A DNA stretch of 64,000 bases. Origin: Cubamyces lactineus (lineage: Eukaryota > Basidiomycota > Agaricomycetes > Polyporales > Polyporaceae). The stretch covers positions 558,001 through 622,000 of the forward strand of contig JACDTU010000019.1 in the NCBI GenBank assembly GCA_022376465.1, read 5' to 3'. The notes under the pieces were generated by a model that was not told the origin of the DNA, did not search any database, and saw only the letters and a list, made by a program, of their open reading frames with translations. The translations under genes were made by a program, and so were the position numbers. This document shows positions 10,370-22,249 of this stretch, piece by piece (position 1 is the stretch's first letter; each line of letters starts with the position of its first letter).

Positions 10370-13011
10370 TTATTTAGACTGCCGCCTGAGAGCCCCACCA
10401 ACATCCCCATCCTCGAACTTCTGCCGTTTCCTCCCCATATCCCTCTTCTGCTGCGCGTTCGCCGGTACCCGGACCTCGACGAACCGACGCGTCGAGACGT
10501 AGTCGTCGGGGAGCCGGTCGCCGACCTTGTCGTGCAGAGGCCACCCCTGGTCGATCATCCACTTCGAGAAGAGTTTGATGACCCCGGCGTGCGTCTTCAG
10601 GCTGTGCGCGAGCTCGATCGTCTTCGCCGACAGTGGCGGTTTGGCCGGTCGCGCTTGGCTTTGTCCGGCCACTGGGGGGTTCGGAGCTACGTTGTGTGAC
10701 GTCTCTCCCAACACGACTCGTGTTGCTGGGATTAGGCTGTCCATGCTCCTGTCTGCTTCCCATTGGAGAAGCGCATAACGAGCCTGGAAACGCCGCAGAA
10801 GCTCGAGCAGGAGGTCGTTGAGAGGATGCACAGGAGCGCATCCGTCGTCGCAGAAGAGGACGTCCCCAATCCCAATGCACTCGAGCCGGGCCCTCTTGAT
10901 CGCCTTCTGCTTGAGGTCGCTGCACTCGACGCTGCCGTTGGGATAGACTTTGAAGGTATCCCAGAACTCCGTTACGAACGGCGCGACGGCTCGCTGCGGG
11001 AGCGTGCTGCGGAGGAAGCGGACGGCGTTGAGAAGCAGAACGTAAAAGAACGCCTCTAGCTCGTCTTCGACGCCGAGGACCTTGTCTGGGTTGCGGACTG
11101 CGTCGAGCGATGCGAATTGCCACGATAGCTGGGGTACAGTTAGGTTAGATCTCATGCTACAACAGATTGCGAAGTGATGATTCGGAGCACTCACAAGTGG
11201 CGTGTTTTGGGTGCGCGGACGGATGGGTTTTCCGTCTTTGTCGACAAAGCGTGCCAGCTCCCAGTCGATGAGCATCCCGTGCCAGACAACGACATCCTTG
11301 CCGCCTTTCTTCGCAATGGTTGGGCAAATGAGGATGTTTCCCTCACTGATGTCACCGTGAAGGATACCATACTCCTTCCATGCCCGCGAGTGTGCTGTAT
11401 CATATATGATCCACGATGAGTATGTGCGACGGAAACATCGCGAACACGATATGAAGGAACGTACTCTTGATGCACTCGAAGATGAGCCTAACCAGCTGCC
11501 ATGCGGACGTGAACCGCTCGAGGTCGAGTGCGACTTCCTTGACGACAAGCCGATACTGCGCGTACTCAGACAGCCGAGTCGTCGCCTGTCTTGTGCGCTT
11601 CTTGGCTTCAGGCTGCGGTTGCGAATCCTCTTCGCGGGCGCGCTTGACACCAATGACTCGCCCGTCGTCCGCTGCGGTACTCTTCTCCCTCTCTTGCGTG
11701 GCGGGCGATGGGGCGGCGTCCGCATCCAGATCCGTTGAGGTTCGGCCATGATCAGATGTTGCGCCACTTTGTTTGACGAATCCGTGGCAAATCAGGGTCG
11801 GAACGCTCATCTTCGGATCGTCCGCAAATGTCTTGAGCACCTCACCCTCAGGAGTGCTCCTCTCATCGACCGGCCGCCAGGAGTCCTTCAGCCACACCAG
11901 ATTGCCCGTGGCGCAGTCTACGGCGATGTAGCAGTTGCACCCCCGACCGAACAACTCCTCGGACGAGGTCACCGGCTTGCCGACGAGGAACTCCCGACCC
12001 TCTTCGCCGACCTTGATGCAATAGCGGGGCCATACGTCTTCCAAGGACTTTGCGAAACCCTGGCGGACGTACCGGAACACTCGTTCGTCGTCTGAGGATG
12101 GCGAGGTCTGAGACGCATCGGGCGCAGTGGACGACGAGGGAGACACGGGAGCAGAGCTTGAGGGAGTGTAAGGAGGGAGCTCGACGCCTTCGTTGTAAGG
12201 TATGTCGAGCTCGTAATTCGGTAGCGCAAGTTCATGCATGGCCTCGTAGTCCCATGAGCCAACTGGAACGCGTGTGACGCTCGTGTCCAGGCCTTGTTGT
12301 TCGTCCGTGAGGTGCGTGAGGCGCCAGACGAGTCGTGGAAGGACAGAGGGCTCGTCGAGATAGAAAACCGGCTTGGTCACCATGATGCCCGCCCTGTTCC
12401 AGCGCAAGACACGGAGGTAGTCGCTGTTGAGGTACAGCGTGTAAAAGAAGGTGCGATGTTGGAGAAGAAACACCCAGTGAACATCCGATATGAGATAGCT
12501 GATTAGGGTTTCGCGGCGTTCCCTGGCAGAGGATGACATGTTCGAGAGGTCGTGGAATGGGTCATACTTTTCGCCACCGGTCTCCACATGGAATAACATC
12601 CGTAGGTCTGGCCAGTTCACCTTCCGAGTACGTCTCCTGACCTCACCGCGTGACAATGGATAGAATGTCATCATGACTGGGGTGTCGTCGCTATCAATGT
12701 CGGACACATGGAGCCTGCCGACCATGTCCGTGGCTAAATGCTGGTCGCGGATGGCTGATAGCTAAACCAGAGGTTAAGCTCTGCAGCGTCCCTGTACCCT
12801 GTACAGAACTCACTATGCTTTCTGCAACATCATGTTTGGTGTCACTGGAGGGCTTTGCCTGCGCTGTGGCAATATTGTGTCGGATTTTGTTGATCACGTC
12901 TCGGGGTAGTGGTTGAGGATGGTCTTCGGGAGTCTTCGCGGCAGCGAAGGCGCGTGTCTCAAAATCGTGTAGGTCTACGAGTTCAGTGGTGTACTGGTGT
13001 GTCGAAGGCAT
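10370..13011 (-). CDS. FunK1-type fungal protein kinase-like protein
   Basis: About 790 residues with short introns, for example 12811 downward (GTGAGT), 11473-11406 and one near 11195-11130. The N-terminal ~450 residues hold the FunK1 family's own region (start MPSTHQYTTELVDLHDF, then DPFHDLSNMS, and a segment around residue 330 with WLKDSWRP). A basic linker (KRAREEDSQPQPEAKKRTRQ) precedes the kinase core. The catalytic loop reads HGDISEGNIL and the metal site reads LIDWELAR, so catalytic Asp, Asn and metal-binding Asp are present, while the usual HRD Arg is Gly and DFG is DWE. The C-terminal ~250 residues end in a basic tail (GRKRQKFEDG). FunK1 proteins are an expanded, mostly uncharacterised kinase-like family of mushroom fungi. 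The start at 13011 is the first Met of a coherent frame joined by an in-phase intron. Activity is plausible but untested. Confidence 0.85.
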
Positions 13012-14142
13012 AGCTGCTCAGAGGATGGATGAAGTTGTGGCCGTGAGGGACGTGTGGAGATGAGAGGACCAGGTCGAGGTTGTGGCTGTTGCAGAAGAGC
13101 CGCGCCGTCCAAAGCGCCCAGTATATGTTCCTTTGTGGCCAAGCCGTACGCCACCCGGCCGCCGGCTCGCGGAGACTCGCGGAGGTGCATAACAGGCGCC
13201 AGGAAGATACCTGTATATGAACATCGATCAGTAGGCTCCGGATAGAGAGAACAATGGGCCATCGTCAAGGAATGACAAATGGTGTTTTGTTCTCGCTTGG
13301 CTCCTCGGTAACGACATAGGACATAAGCTTTTCAGCGCATTATAGTATTCACCACGCATTATATGCGGTATACAAGAGAATAGGGTCGTTTAGTTACGGA
13401 ACTCACGTCCTGTTTTCGCTCGGTACGAACGCACCAGAGTAGGAGGTGGCGTTCCCAAGCAAACGATACTGACAACCTGTAGCAATTGATTCATCTCCGA
13501 GCAGCATACGCCTTCGTATACAGACTCGTCCAGTATACTGCTTATTTTCTGCGCTGGAAATCATGAATTGACAAAATCAGCATGTTCGTTACCAGCCCTC
13601 AGTCTTTCGAACTGGAGAAGACGATGGGCGAAATCAAAGCACAGCCACACCTGTAACAACAGCCCGGAGCAACTTGACTCTACCCATCGGGGGCACATCT
13701 AACATCACCGGCGAGCTGTGATGATAAAAGGATTTTACGAGGCCAGGAGTAATCTGCCGAGTGCTGCTACTAGGATACGAGGAATAAAGGACATAGTATG
13801 CCAGCTCGTCAATTTGCTGGCGTCGAAGAACAGACGCTCGCTCATTCCACGTGGTAGAGGCCAAGTTGCACAGCCACTGATCTCCCCTCTGCTTACGTGA
13901 TGCAAAATTCTGGGAGTGAGCAGAAGCGCCGTCACTTGCACGCTCAGGCTCGATCTGAGTGAACTCCTCTTGGGCTGCTTTCCCTCGGACATCTCAGTCT
14001 ATGGCCATCTGACTCGGTATCACTTGGTGTTTGAATCTATTCGCTCTCAAGTACGGCTCGAAAACCTCTTCTCTAGCACCTAGGGTGTCTCTCCACCCAC
14101 TAAATCTTACCCACCGGGCTTGGAACGCGTGTACTATTCCCT
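13012..14142. other. divergent intergenic region, 1.1 kb
   Basis: It separates the FunK1 start (minus) from the URB1 start (plus) and should contain both promoters. No open frame with recognisable features and no obvious TATA box at the expected distance from URB1, which fits a housekeeping promoter. Confidence 0.5.
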
Positions 14143-17100
14143 ATGCCTGTTCGCGATCAACCCGCACAAAAGAAGCGCAAGGTTGAAGCATCGTCGAAGC
14201 AGACATACAAGTATGGATCCGCGAAGGATATCCAGCGCGCTCTCAAAGCGCAGAGCGAGGCAGGTTTGATTGAGGGTATGTAGTGCGCTCGTCGTTTCCT
14301 TGACGCAACAGTTGATGCTCCGCGCAGGCTTGAATGCCTTGCGGAACCAGTTTACCATCAAGTCAAATGAAGCGCCAATTGCTGTCAACGACGAAAGGCT
14401 GGTTCTGGCCAAGGAGTGGCTAGAGACTGATCCAGGCGCGCAGGAGCTCTTCAGCATCTGGGAGTCAACGAACGCAGTACGTTATCCTTCATTTCGAAGC
14501 CACCCAAGGGTATGCTGACATACTACAGAGGCAAATGTCGCTTCTTGCGGCAATAGTTGGTGTCCTTGCCACACTTCTGACTTTGCTATCGTCCCATTAC
14601 ACCTACCACGCTCACGCCCAGCCAATTCTCCGTGCCCTACTCTCCCAACAATGGGCGCACCACCTCAACCTGTATCTGTCCGGACAACATACCGAATTGA
14701 TACTAGTGACCTTGAAGTTGTACAACAGTATGTCAAACTTTGCCGGAGGACGCGAGCGCAAAGCAGTGCTGGATGTGTTCGCTTGGGAGACAAAGGTATT
14801 CTCACTTCATGGGCATACTTGAAGGCGACTTACCGACGCGCTGTCAATCCTAGGCCTTGCCAAAATTGTTGCAGATGCGACGGAGAACGAAAGGTGGCGA
14901 TGACGTCGACCCCCTCCAGAAGCCAGGTCAGTCCGGGATAGTCCGGAAAGCCGCGCATAACTCACAAGGCGATTGATAGACATCAGAACACTCTACATCC
15001 TATTCGTTCTGTCCTTCCTGGACACGACGACTGGGTCTTCGGTCAAAGCCACCTTCCTTGAACAGCACCGCGACGCGTTCGCGATCATATTCAAAGGTCT
15101 CTGGCAGGACTCATACTCAGTGATTCGTCGCGTGTTGGAGATATGTTGGTCAGGGCTGTGGTCCGATGCGAAGCTGAAGCGCGCTCTGAAGATCCAAGTC
15201 TTCAACGAGGTTACGCTTTCTCAGGTGCGCTATGATACCGCTGTTGTAATAATCAGCACAACTTATCTCTTAATGGACCAGCTTCTTCGCATATATGAGC
15301 GGAACGTAAAAGAGGGTCCCGACCCGGAGTCAGTCCCTGCCGATGTTGTACACCACTTCCTCCTTGCTTTGTGTAGTCACCCGGGAGTTGGATTGTGCTT
15401 CCACGATCGAGGGTGGTACCCGCGTGAGACGGATGCGGACCAGAAGGTCTTCGCTGACGCTGAGGATCGCGGCGATGAAACCGCTCAGAAGGGTGGCAGG
15501 ATCTATAACAAGATTCTAGCCAACGTCATCAAGACGCTCAAAGTTAACGAGGATCCGCGCCAACAAGAATTGGCGCTCAAGATCTTAGCGGCCTGTCCTG
15601 AGCTCGTTGCTGGGTAAGTTTTCTATTCATCTCGTCACGGGCCTAGTCACTAAAAATTGTAAAGATATTGGTCTTCTGCAGGCTTCGCGCTGGAGCCTCG
15701 ACTGTCGTCCAAATGGTTGGCGAACATTGCGTTTTTCGGAGCTGTCGTTTCGCTTCCCGTTCCTACCTCCTCGTTCTTCCTCCCAGAAAGCGGCAGCAGT
15801 AGCGCTTCCCTCTACCAGCCTACGCCTCCGCCCCTTTCCACCATCATTGACAACATTCTGCCTACCGCGCACATCAAGATCCACCTTTCACGTGGTCTGC
15901 AAGCACCATCGCCGCTCGTGCAACATGTTACCGCTCTCACGCTCGCGAAGTGTCTTTCAAAGTACGAGCAAGTTGTTCGCGCGTTCCAGGAAGTCGAGCG
16001 TGCCCTGGAGGAAGATGAAGAGGAGGGCCTGTGGGCGCGCCGTCGTCGGGAAATCGAGCGCGAGGTCCGCAAGCGGGTTCCTGACTTCCAGGTCATCGTC
16101 GGCTTCTCACAACGGTTGAACGAGGCCACTACGTCGTCGGACGCGCAAGGGTCCGAAAAGCAAGAGAAGGTCCAAGGCGGAAAGGACAAGCAGAAAGAGC
16201 GGGCACCGAACCCAACAAGGACCGCTCTCCTCACAGAGAGCGCACATCGGCTACTGTGGCTCTACCATCGACTCCTTCCATCTGTTGTCGCGGAAGCGCG
16301 CTTTGATGCTGGGAAGCTCCTTCAGGCTATTGAGGACATGCTCTTGCAGACATCGGTCGGTAGCCCGACTGCAGGGCTGGACACACTCCGTCAGTTGCAC
16401 GTACTGCGGCTTCTCAGGGAAAGCGAACATTTTACGTGGTCGGGCAAATCGGGTATGTTTTTGCTCCCTCGTATCGATGCTTGTACTCACAGGTATAACA
16501 TAGGCTCGAAACATAGCAACTTCTACATTCTCCTCAAGGCCTATGTGATCACGCCTGTAGCTGCAGTGCGCACTGCCATCGTCGCGCTCCTACGCCACAT
16601 CCTATCTGCAGGTGTGCTCTTCCAGCACGATGCGGATGAGATCTCTCTTTGGCTGGAATCACTCCCTCTTACACGACGTGCTTCGAATGCCCGTGCGCCC
16701 GACGGCGCTGCCACTACTGACGAGGGCGACGGGGTCATCGCATTCCTCGACGATTGCGTACAACGTTGCGTCAAAACGCCTTACAAGTATGTCGAGGAGC
16801 TGCAAGCGCTGTATACCTCTGCTAGTACGGATTGTGAGCACGCTTCTTCGATTGGCGAGCGACCGGAGGCATACCCCAGTCCCTTGCTGGCCACCGTTCT
16901 TGAGCAGCTCAGCGCTAAGATGAAGGGCAAATTGCTATCACCTTCCGATTCTCTTTCCCTCTTCGCTTTCACGCGCAAGCTCTTGTTGCGTATTGCGAGC
17001 AAGAGCATTGATTTGGGCCTACTGTCCGCGTGCGTAGAGAAGATCGGGGCTTTGGTCGAGGGTCAGGAGCTGTTCCCCGAGTACTCAACGATAGGGACAG

Positions 17101-20100
17101 CTATTAGGCGTGAGGTGTCCCTCTTGAGAGACCAGATCGAGCAGCTGCGAGATCCCCGCGAACCAATGGAGTTGGACACAACTCCTGCTGTGCAGGAGTT
17201 CTTGACTCGTGCAGAGGCCCTTGGCGAACGTGAGTCTTCCGTCTACCTCGATTCTTCTTGATACTAACCACCATTATCAGCGTCTTCCGGATCAGAGCGA
17301 CAGACCTCCGCCTATGAGCTTGTCGACTGGATTCGTCTTACTGGCCCTCGGCTCCATCCCTCTGAGCTTGACCACTTCATGAAGATCACCGGACGCTTGT
17401 ACACTCCTGCTCTGAAGGAGCTCCTATATGACGTCAACCCTCGCGAGACATCTCTACGTAGCTGTGCTTCCACACCGAATGAATCTCTCCAGATGTAAGT
17501 GATTTCTCTAGTAGTCCATGTGTGATACAATATCTCATAAGCTATCTAAGCGCCGACTTTACACTGCTGTTCCTCCACACCACCCACGACTCGATCGAGG
17601 ATCAAGAATGGCGAGCCGTACTTGTAAAATCCTTGTTGACGTCAGATAGCAGTGCAGCCGCGGTCCGGCGGGCGATTCGTCTCATACTACATCGCTTGAC
17701 GCCCTCCACCCTTCCCGAGGCGGCAGTTGGCAGCTATCTTTCCCTGCTTTCCGAAGTCATCGAAGGGCTCCGGTCTTGTAGTAAAGTCAGCGATGCCGCA
17801 GGCCTTGTCTTGTTCACCTTGGATTCGGACGTCATCAAGTCGCTATGCTCTAGGTTACTCAACTCGAAGGCTCGGGAAGGTGCGTCTACAATGCGTAGCG
17901 GATCGGCCTCAAGTCGCTGGTTGAGATTGAATATCTAGGCTTGGACGCTTTCCTTACTACCTGCGCTGGGAGTGGGAACGAAGAGGTTATTCAAGTGCTA
18001 TCCAGTTTCACGAGTAAGTGGGCTCTGGCTCTCCGTGAGTCGCTCGATGCCGCAGAGGAGGACAAGGTACGTTTTCCCCTGAACCAGAAGGTGCATGATG
18101 TTCATTGGGTGTTCATTCAGACGAACACGGCGCTTTTGTGGTTCAAGTATGCAACTGCGGGCGAGGCCTTCAGTCTCCTGGACTACCTCGCAGACCGAGC
18201 GGAGCATTCAAGCTCAGCTCGCGCCTTGGGACTCATTGAGCGTGTGCTTGAGGTCACGGCGGCGACCGTCACCCGCGAGCAAGACGCACTTACACAGGCT
18301 CTGCCGTTGCTCTCTCGTCTTCACAGTCTCTTGCCGAGTTCGTCACAGCTGCAGTCACTTATCGCTTCTGGCACGGCGGGCTCGTTGCCTCTTTGCTACG
18401 ACGGACAGCCTCCCGCTCGCTCGTTCTCCGAGTGGAATGTCGCCAGTCTAGCTCCTCTGGCGGAAAAGGGCTGGGGTTTGCGCATGGAGCGTTTGCCCAA
18501 GCTTTCAGCGGAATCCTTCCTGTCAGCCGAACCCTGGACGGATGCTACTGTCGACATTGTGGTCACACTCCTCTACCGCCGACCGTCTGTCCGACCCACA
18601 GTCGCCCAGTGGCTGGAGTCCCCAGCATCGCAAAACTGCTCTACGGTACATCTTGTCAAAGTCATGTCTGCTCTCTATGACTCTGCTGTAGAAGGGGGCA
18701 GCTACCCAGTTAGCGAAGGCGACATCTTTGAGTCCCAATTCTTGCGCCTAGTGAAAATCGTCAAGGAAGCTCGCCATCCGCAAGCTGTATGCTCTATGGC
18801 GGCTAGTTGTGTGGCTTCCATCGTAGCCGTCGCGCCGTCAGCTCGTCCGAAGCTCTTGAAGCTTCTAGTCAAAGAGCTTCCCTCGATTGCCCCGGAGAAG
18901 CTTTCGGTGTATAGTCTGGCTGTGGCGGTCAAATTGACGGAGACCATTGGCGCAGAAGCCTTGCCTCTTGCAGAGCAGGTCGCAGACCTTGGCCTGAAGT
19001 GGGCTGTCAGGCACTTCGTGGATAACGATGCTACGACGGCAGACAGTCATACGCTGCTGGTGTATCTGGGTCAGCATTCATTCTCACTGGATCACATATA
19101 GTGTTCTGACGTGACATATCCAGCGCGCCTCGTTCAAGCCCCGACGCCAGTAAAGAGCCATCTCGCGGAGCCCGTCATCGCTGCGGTCGTCCAAGATAGG
19201 CTTGCAAGCATCGACGGGACCACTTTCGTGCGTCTCCTCGCAAAATCTACGAACCTCAAGGTATGTAGCATGGTCCAACTGTTCATACACGGAACCAACC
19301 CTCTGTTGCTTGCAGCCTGTCACTGTCAACAAGTACCTCCAAACTATCGTGCAGCACGCTCGCTTCTACGAGCTGTGCGCCCCATCGGCACCGTCTGCGG
19401 ATGAGGCTTCGCCTTCTGTGCGGGACAGCATCATTGACCTCTTGCACACCCTGTTCCACCTCCATCCCAATAACACCTGTCAGCCAAGCCACATCGAACC
19501 CCTCCGTAGGGTGTACGGAGGCTCTCTTGGTACCGCCGACCTCAAGATTCTCTCCATCTTCCAGCTGTTCGAGAGCACGCGCCGGACACCCGTCACTTCT
19601 CTCCTCAGCCAGTGGTCTGGTAGTGCCGATGTCACCTCCAACAGCGCACTTGAGGCCCTCCTGGCGCTCGAGCCCAGCCGTGTGCTCAAGACGTGCCTCG
19701 ACTTTCCCGAGTGGCGGACGCTTGCGACGGATATCCATGGGTCTGCCCTCTCCGGCGAGCGCCTCTACGACCCGGTGTTTGTCTTGCTGCTCTTTACACA
19801 GATGCTAGCAGGCAGCGCGCCGTCGTCCGCGCTTGTATGGGTGCAGCTATTCCGGACGAATGTTGTTAGCTTGCTCCTCCGGACGTTGTCTGCGAAGGAT
19901 GCTCAGCTACGAGACGTCGCATGGGCACAGACGGCGGCTCTGTATCGCGCGCTAGAGGTATGACATGCTCTCGAGAACTTCTAGCATCCATGCTGACCTC
20001 TTCTTCTACTAGCACGCAGATCTTCAAGAGAAGCCCCACGTCATGCATATCCTCAACCTCCTCAAGGACCTCACTACATCCGCACCTACAGAAGAAGCGC

Positions 20101-21227
20101 CGCGTCTCCCAGCATACACCACACTGCTCCTCGCACACGCCTTCCGCGGGATCTTCTACCCGTCCAACTTCATCTATCCCCTTACCGCCCGCTTCCTCTT
20201 ACAGCGCCCGACCCTCGACGCCGCGGACGTGCCCATGCTCTATGGGATGCTTTACAGCTCGTCGGACGACTGGAAGAAGGAGCGCGCGTGGATTGTGCGG
20301 TTCCTCAGTGATGGTATTGTCGGGAACGATGAATGGAGGATCCTCAAGAGGCGTCATACCTGGGACTTACTTGCGAGCTTGTTCCAGAGCGAAGAGAGGG
20401 ATCGCACGTTGAGACGCGGAGTGCTCGAGGTACGTGCTCACATATGCATCTAGTCTGGTCGATCTGACTAAACCTCGTGGGCTGTAGGTCCTGGCGAACG
20501 TGACGTGCAACGCTCGCGCGACTACCTCTCTCATCTTGAGGCACGCGCTTCTATCGTGGGTTGAGATGCAGGTCCAGTCGGTGCGCCCCGAGGAGGCCAT
20601 CGCGTGGTCGCGCATCCTGGAGAACATCCTCGCCGTGGTAAATCCGATCAAGGTCGAGGCAGCAACAGGCGGCGAATGGCGTGCCATCGTCGGCCGTTGC
20701 GTGCGCAAGATGATGTATCACTCCGGTATGTTTTCTCATATTTATCAACATTATCCGGGATTGTGCTTATACGGCCGGGGACAGCATGCTCCTCGGGTGT
20801 TTTCACCACCTTGGTACCTGTCATGCTGAGGCTCTCTGTGCTACCTGGAGAGCCGACGCCGCATCTCGCTGAGTTGCTGGCACGAGGCGTCCGCGGGCTA
20901 CAAGAGCTAGAGGCCGAGATCGCCATACCCGCTTCCGGGCAGCTCACCTTGCCTCTAGATGTGGACCAAGACGAGGCTGTCCCTGTCAGGCTACATCGCT
21001 CTCAGCACTTGTTCGACCCAGCGCCCACTCTGAGCATCGACCTCTGGGGAGAGTGCGTCGAGTCGCTTTGGCGAGTGTCAATGACGCTTCCTGCGAAGAC
21101 CCGGGAGTGGGATGCGCTTTCCAGTCGTCTGTTACTCTGGCGCTCGATCGCTGGTGCAGAAAGGTCCGCAGCGGGAGAATGGGCGAGACGTGAGGTGCTG
21201 GAGAACCTCAGAACTTTTGACGCATAA
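14143..21227 (+). CDS. URB1: URB1/Npa1, early pre-60S ribosome biogenesis factor
   Basis: A very large nucleolar protein of roughly 2,000 residues. The start at 14143 opens with a basic, NLS-like segment (RDQPAQKKRKVEASSKQ). The N-terminal Npa1-type domain spans roughly residues 60-430 and includes KATFLEQHRDAF, IFKGLWQDSYSVIRRVLEIC and the block CSHPGVGLCFHDRGWYP. Just after it comes YWSSAGFALEPRLSSKWL, reached through an intron with acceptor AAAG (ending 15665). The rest is helical-repeat sequence, and the C-terminal part (LLLWRSIAGAERSAAGEWARREVLENLRTF) fits the URB1 C-terminal domain. About 15-20 short introns interrupt it. A seeming stop at 17936-17938 lies inside a canonical 59-nt intron (17880-17938). 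In yeast Npa1 acts with Npa2, Nop8, Dbp6 and Rsa3 on the earliest 60S precursor. The gene next door encodes Rsa3. Confidence 0.9.
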
Positions 21228-21274
21228 CCGCGTCTATCGCGTCCGTCAACAAAAAGCAAGTAGTGTATCCGTGA

Positions 21275-21996
21275 TCATGTATTGTGCTCGAGTACAATCT
21301 CCATCTCTGTCATGCCGCTATCCGGCTCTGTGCGTGAGGATGAGAAGACTTCTCCCCCGGCGGCTAAGGAGTCGATTAGCATAGCTAGTCGTGAGGTCGT
21401 AAGGTTGGGCTCCTGCTACAAGCATAGTTGTTAGGTGTTAGGTCCTTTTGCAAGAGAGAAGGCTTGTAGAGGACACTCACTTTACGGATCTCCTCGAGGT
21501 CGTCCTTGAACGCATCCGCCACAGAACCCATCCAGAACTTCCTGAAGCGCTCCTTCAGTACCTGCTCATTCTGCCTCTCCTGTTCCGACGCGCTCTTCCC
21601 CGGCAGAAACGGCGGTACACTCGACGGTGGTGGTGTTGGTGAGGCTGATTGTCGGGCAAGTTTGGAAGGTGCTGCAGTCGCGTCTGGGGCAGCAGCTTGT
21701 GGCAAGCGTCCTCTCGCGGGCGCAGGTTCAACGTCGGAGTCTTCCGAGTCAGACTCGGAGGATGATGAGGATGAGGACGCTTCTGAGGACTCGCTTGGCG
21801 GTGCTGGCTTAGGCTCGATCTTTTTCGCCGACTTTGATTTTACGGGGATGCGGACGACGGCGACGTTCTGGGGCGCCTCAGAGTCCGAGGACGAGCTGTC
21901 TGAAGAGGACGACTCGGAAGACTCAGAGACGTTGCGGCGCTTTCTCTTGCGCGTGCGTTTCCGTGCTGCTGTGGGTTTTGGTGCTGCAGGGGCCAT
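21275..21996 (-). CDS. RSA3: ribosome assembly protein Rsa3
   Basis: Two exons (21996-21481 and 21412-21275) give 217 residues. The N-terminal ~120 residues are low complexity: a basic start (KPTAARKRTRKRKRRN) followed by acidic Ser-rich tracts (SESSESSSSDSSSSDSE), typical of nucleolar proteins. The C-terminal domain reads RFRKFWMGSVADAFKDDLEE and then, across the intron, IRKEPNLTTSRLAMLIDSLA followed by AGGEVFSSS. This is the Rsa3 C-terminal signature. The 68-nt intron (GTGAGT donor, GCAG acceptor) is needed to complete this domain; reading through it gives a truncated tail. The 3' end lies 47 bp from the 3' end of URB1, and the start is 253 bp from the ADE2 start on the other strand. Rsa3 is a member of the Npa1 complex in yeast, so neighbour and function agree. 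Confidence 0.85.
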
Positions 21997-22249
21997 GGAT
22001 CACGGAGGGCGGGCAAGGAGGGGGCGGGGACGTGTGGCGGGGTGAGGAGGCTGAGGGAGAAGGTGCATTGGACGCGGCGGGCGTCGAGCAGCAAAAAGTT
22101 TGACCCTTCGGCGCTTCCGATTTTGACGGAGTCGGAGATCGTTCACTGCGTCCTCTTTCTGCAAGCCTTCGTTCATCTCGTCTCTTGGCTATCCCAGCCC
22201 CTTGCTTTTCATCGCGTCTTGCTGAGAGTTTGCGCGCGCGTCGATAGCG
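21997..22249. promoter_or_regulatory. shared divergent promoter of RSA3 and ADE2
   Basis: The 253 bp between the two start codons must drive both genes. The sequence is GC-rich near RSA3 and pyrimidine-rich near ADE2, without a clear TATA box for either, as expected for housekeeping genes. Confidence 0.5.

Noticed and set aside
17522..19101. Apparent frameshift or premature stop in URB1 at 17936-17938
   Set aside because: A canonical 59-nt intron (GTGCGT donor at 17880, CTAG acceptor ending 17938) joins R-E-G to L-D-A-F-L-T-T-C in phase, so the gene is intact.
21506..22045. 180-codon open frame on the plus strand
   Set aside because: It is the antisense reading of the low-complexity Ser/Glu region of RSA3.
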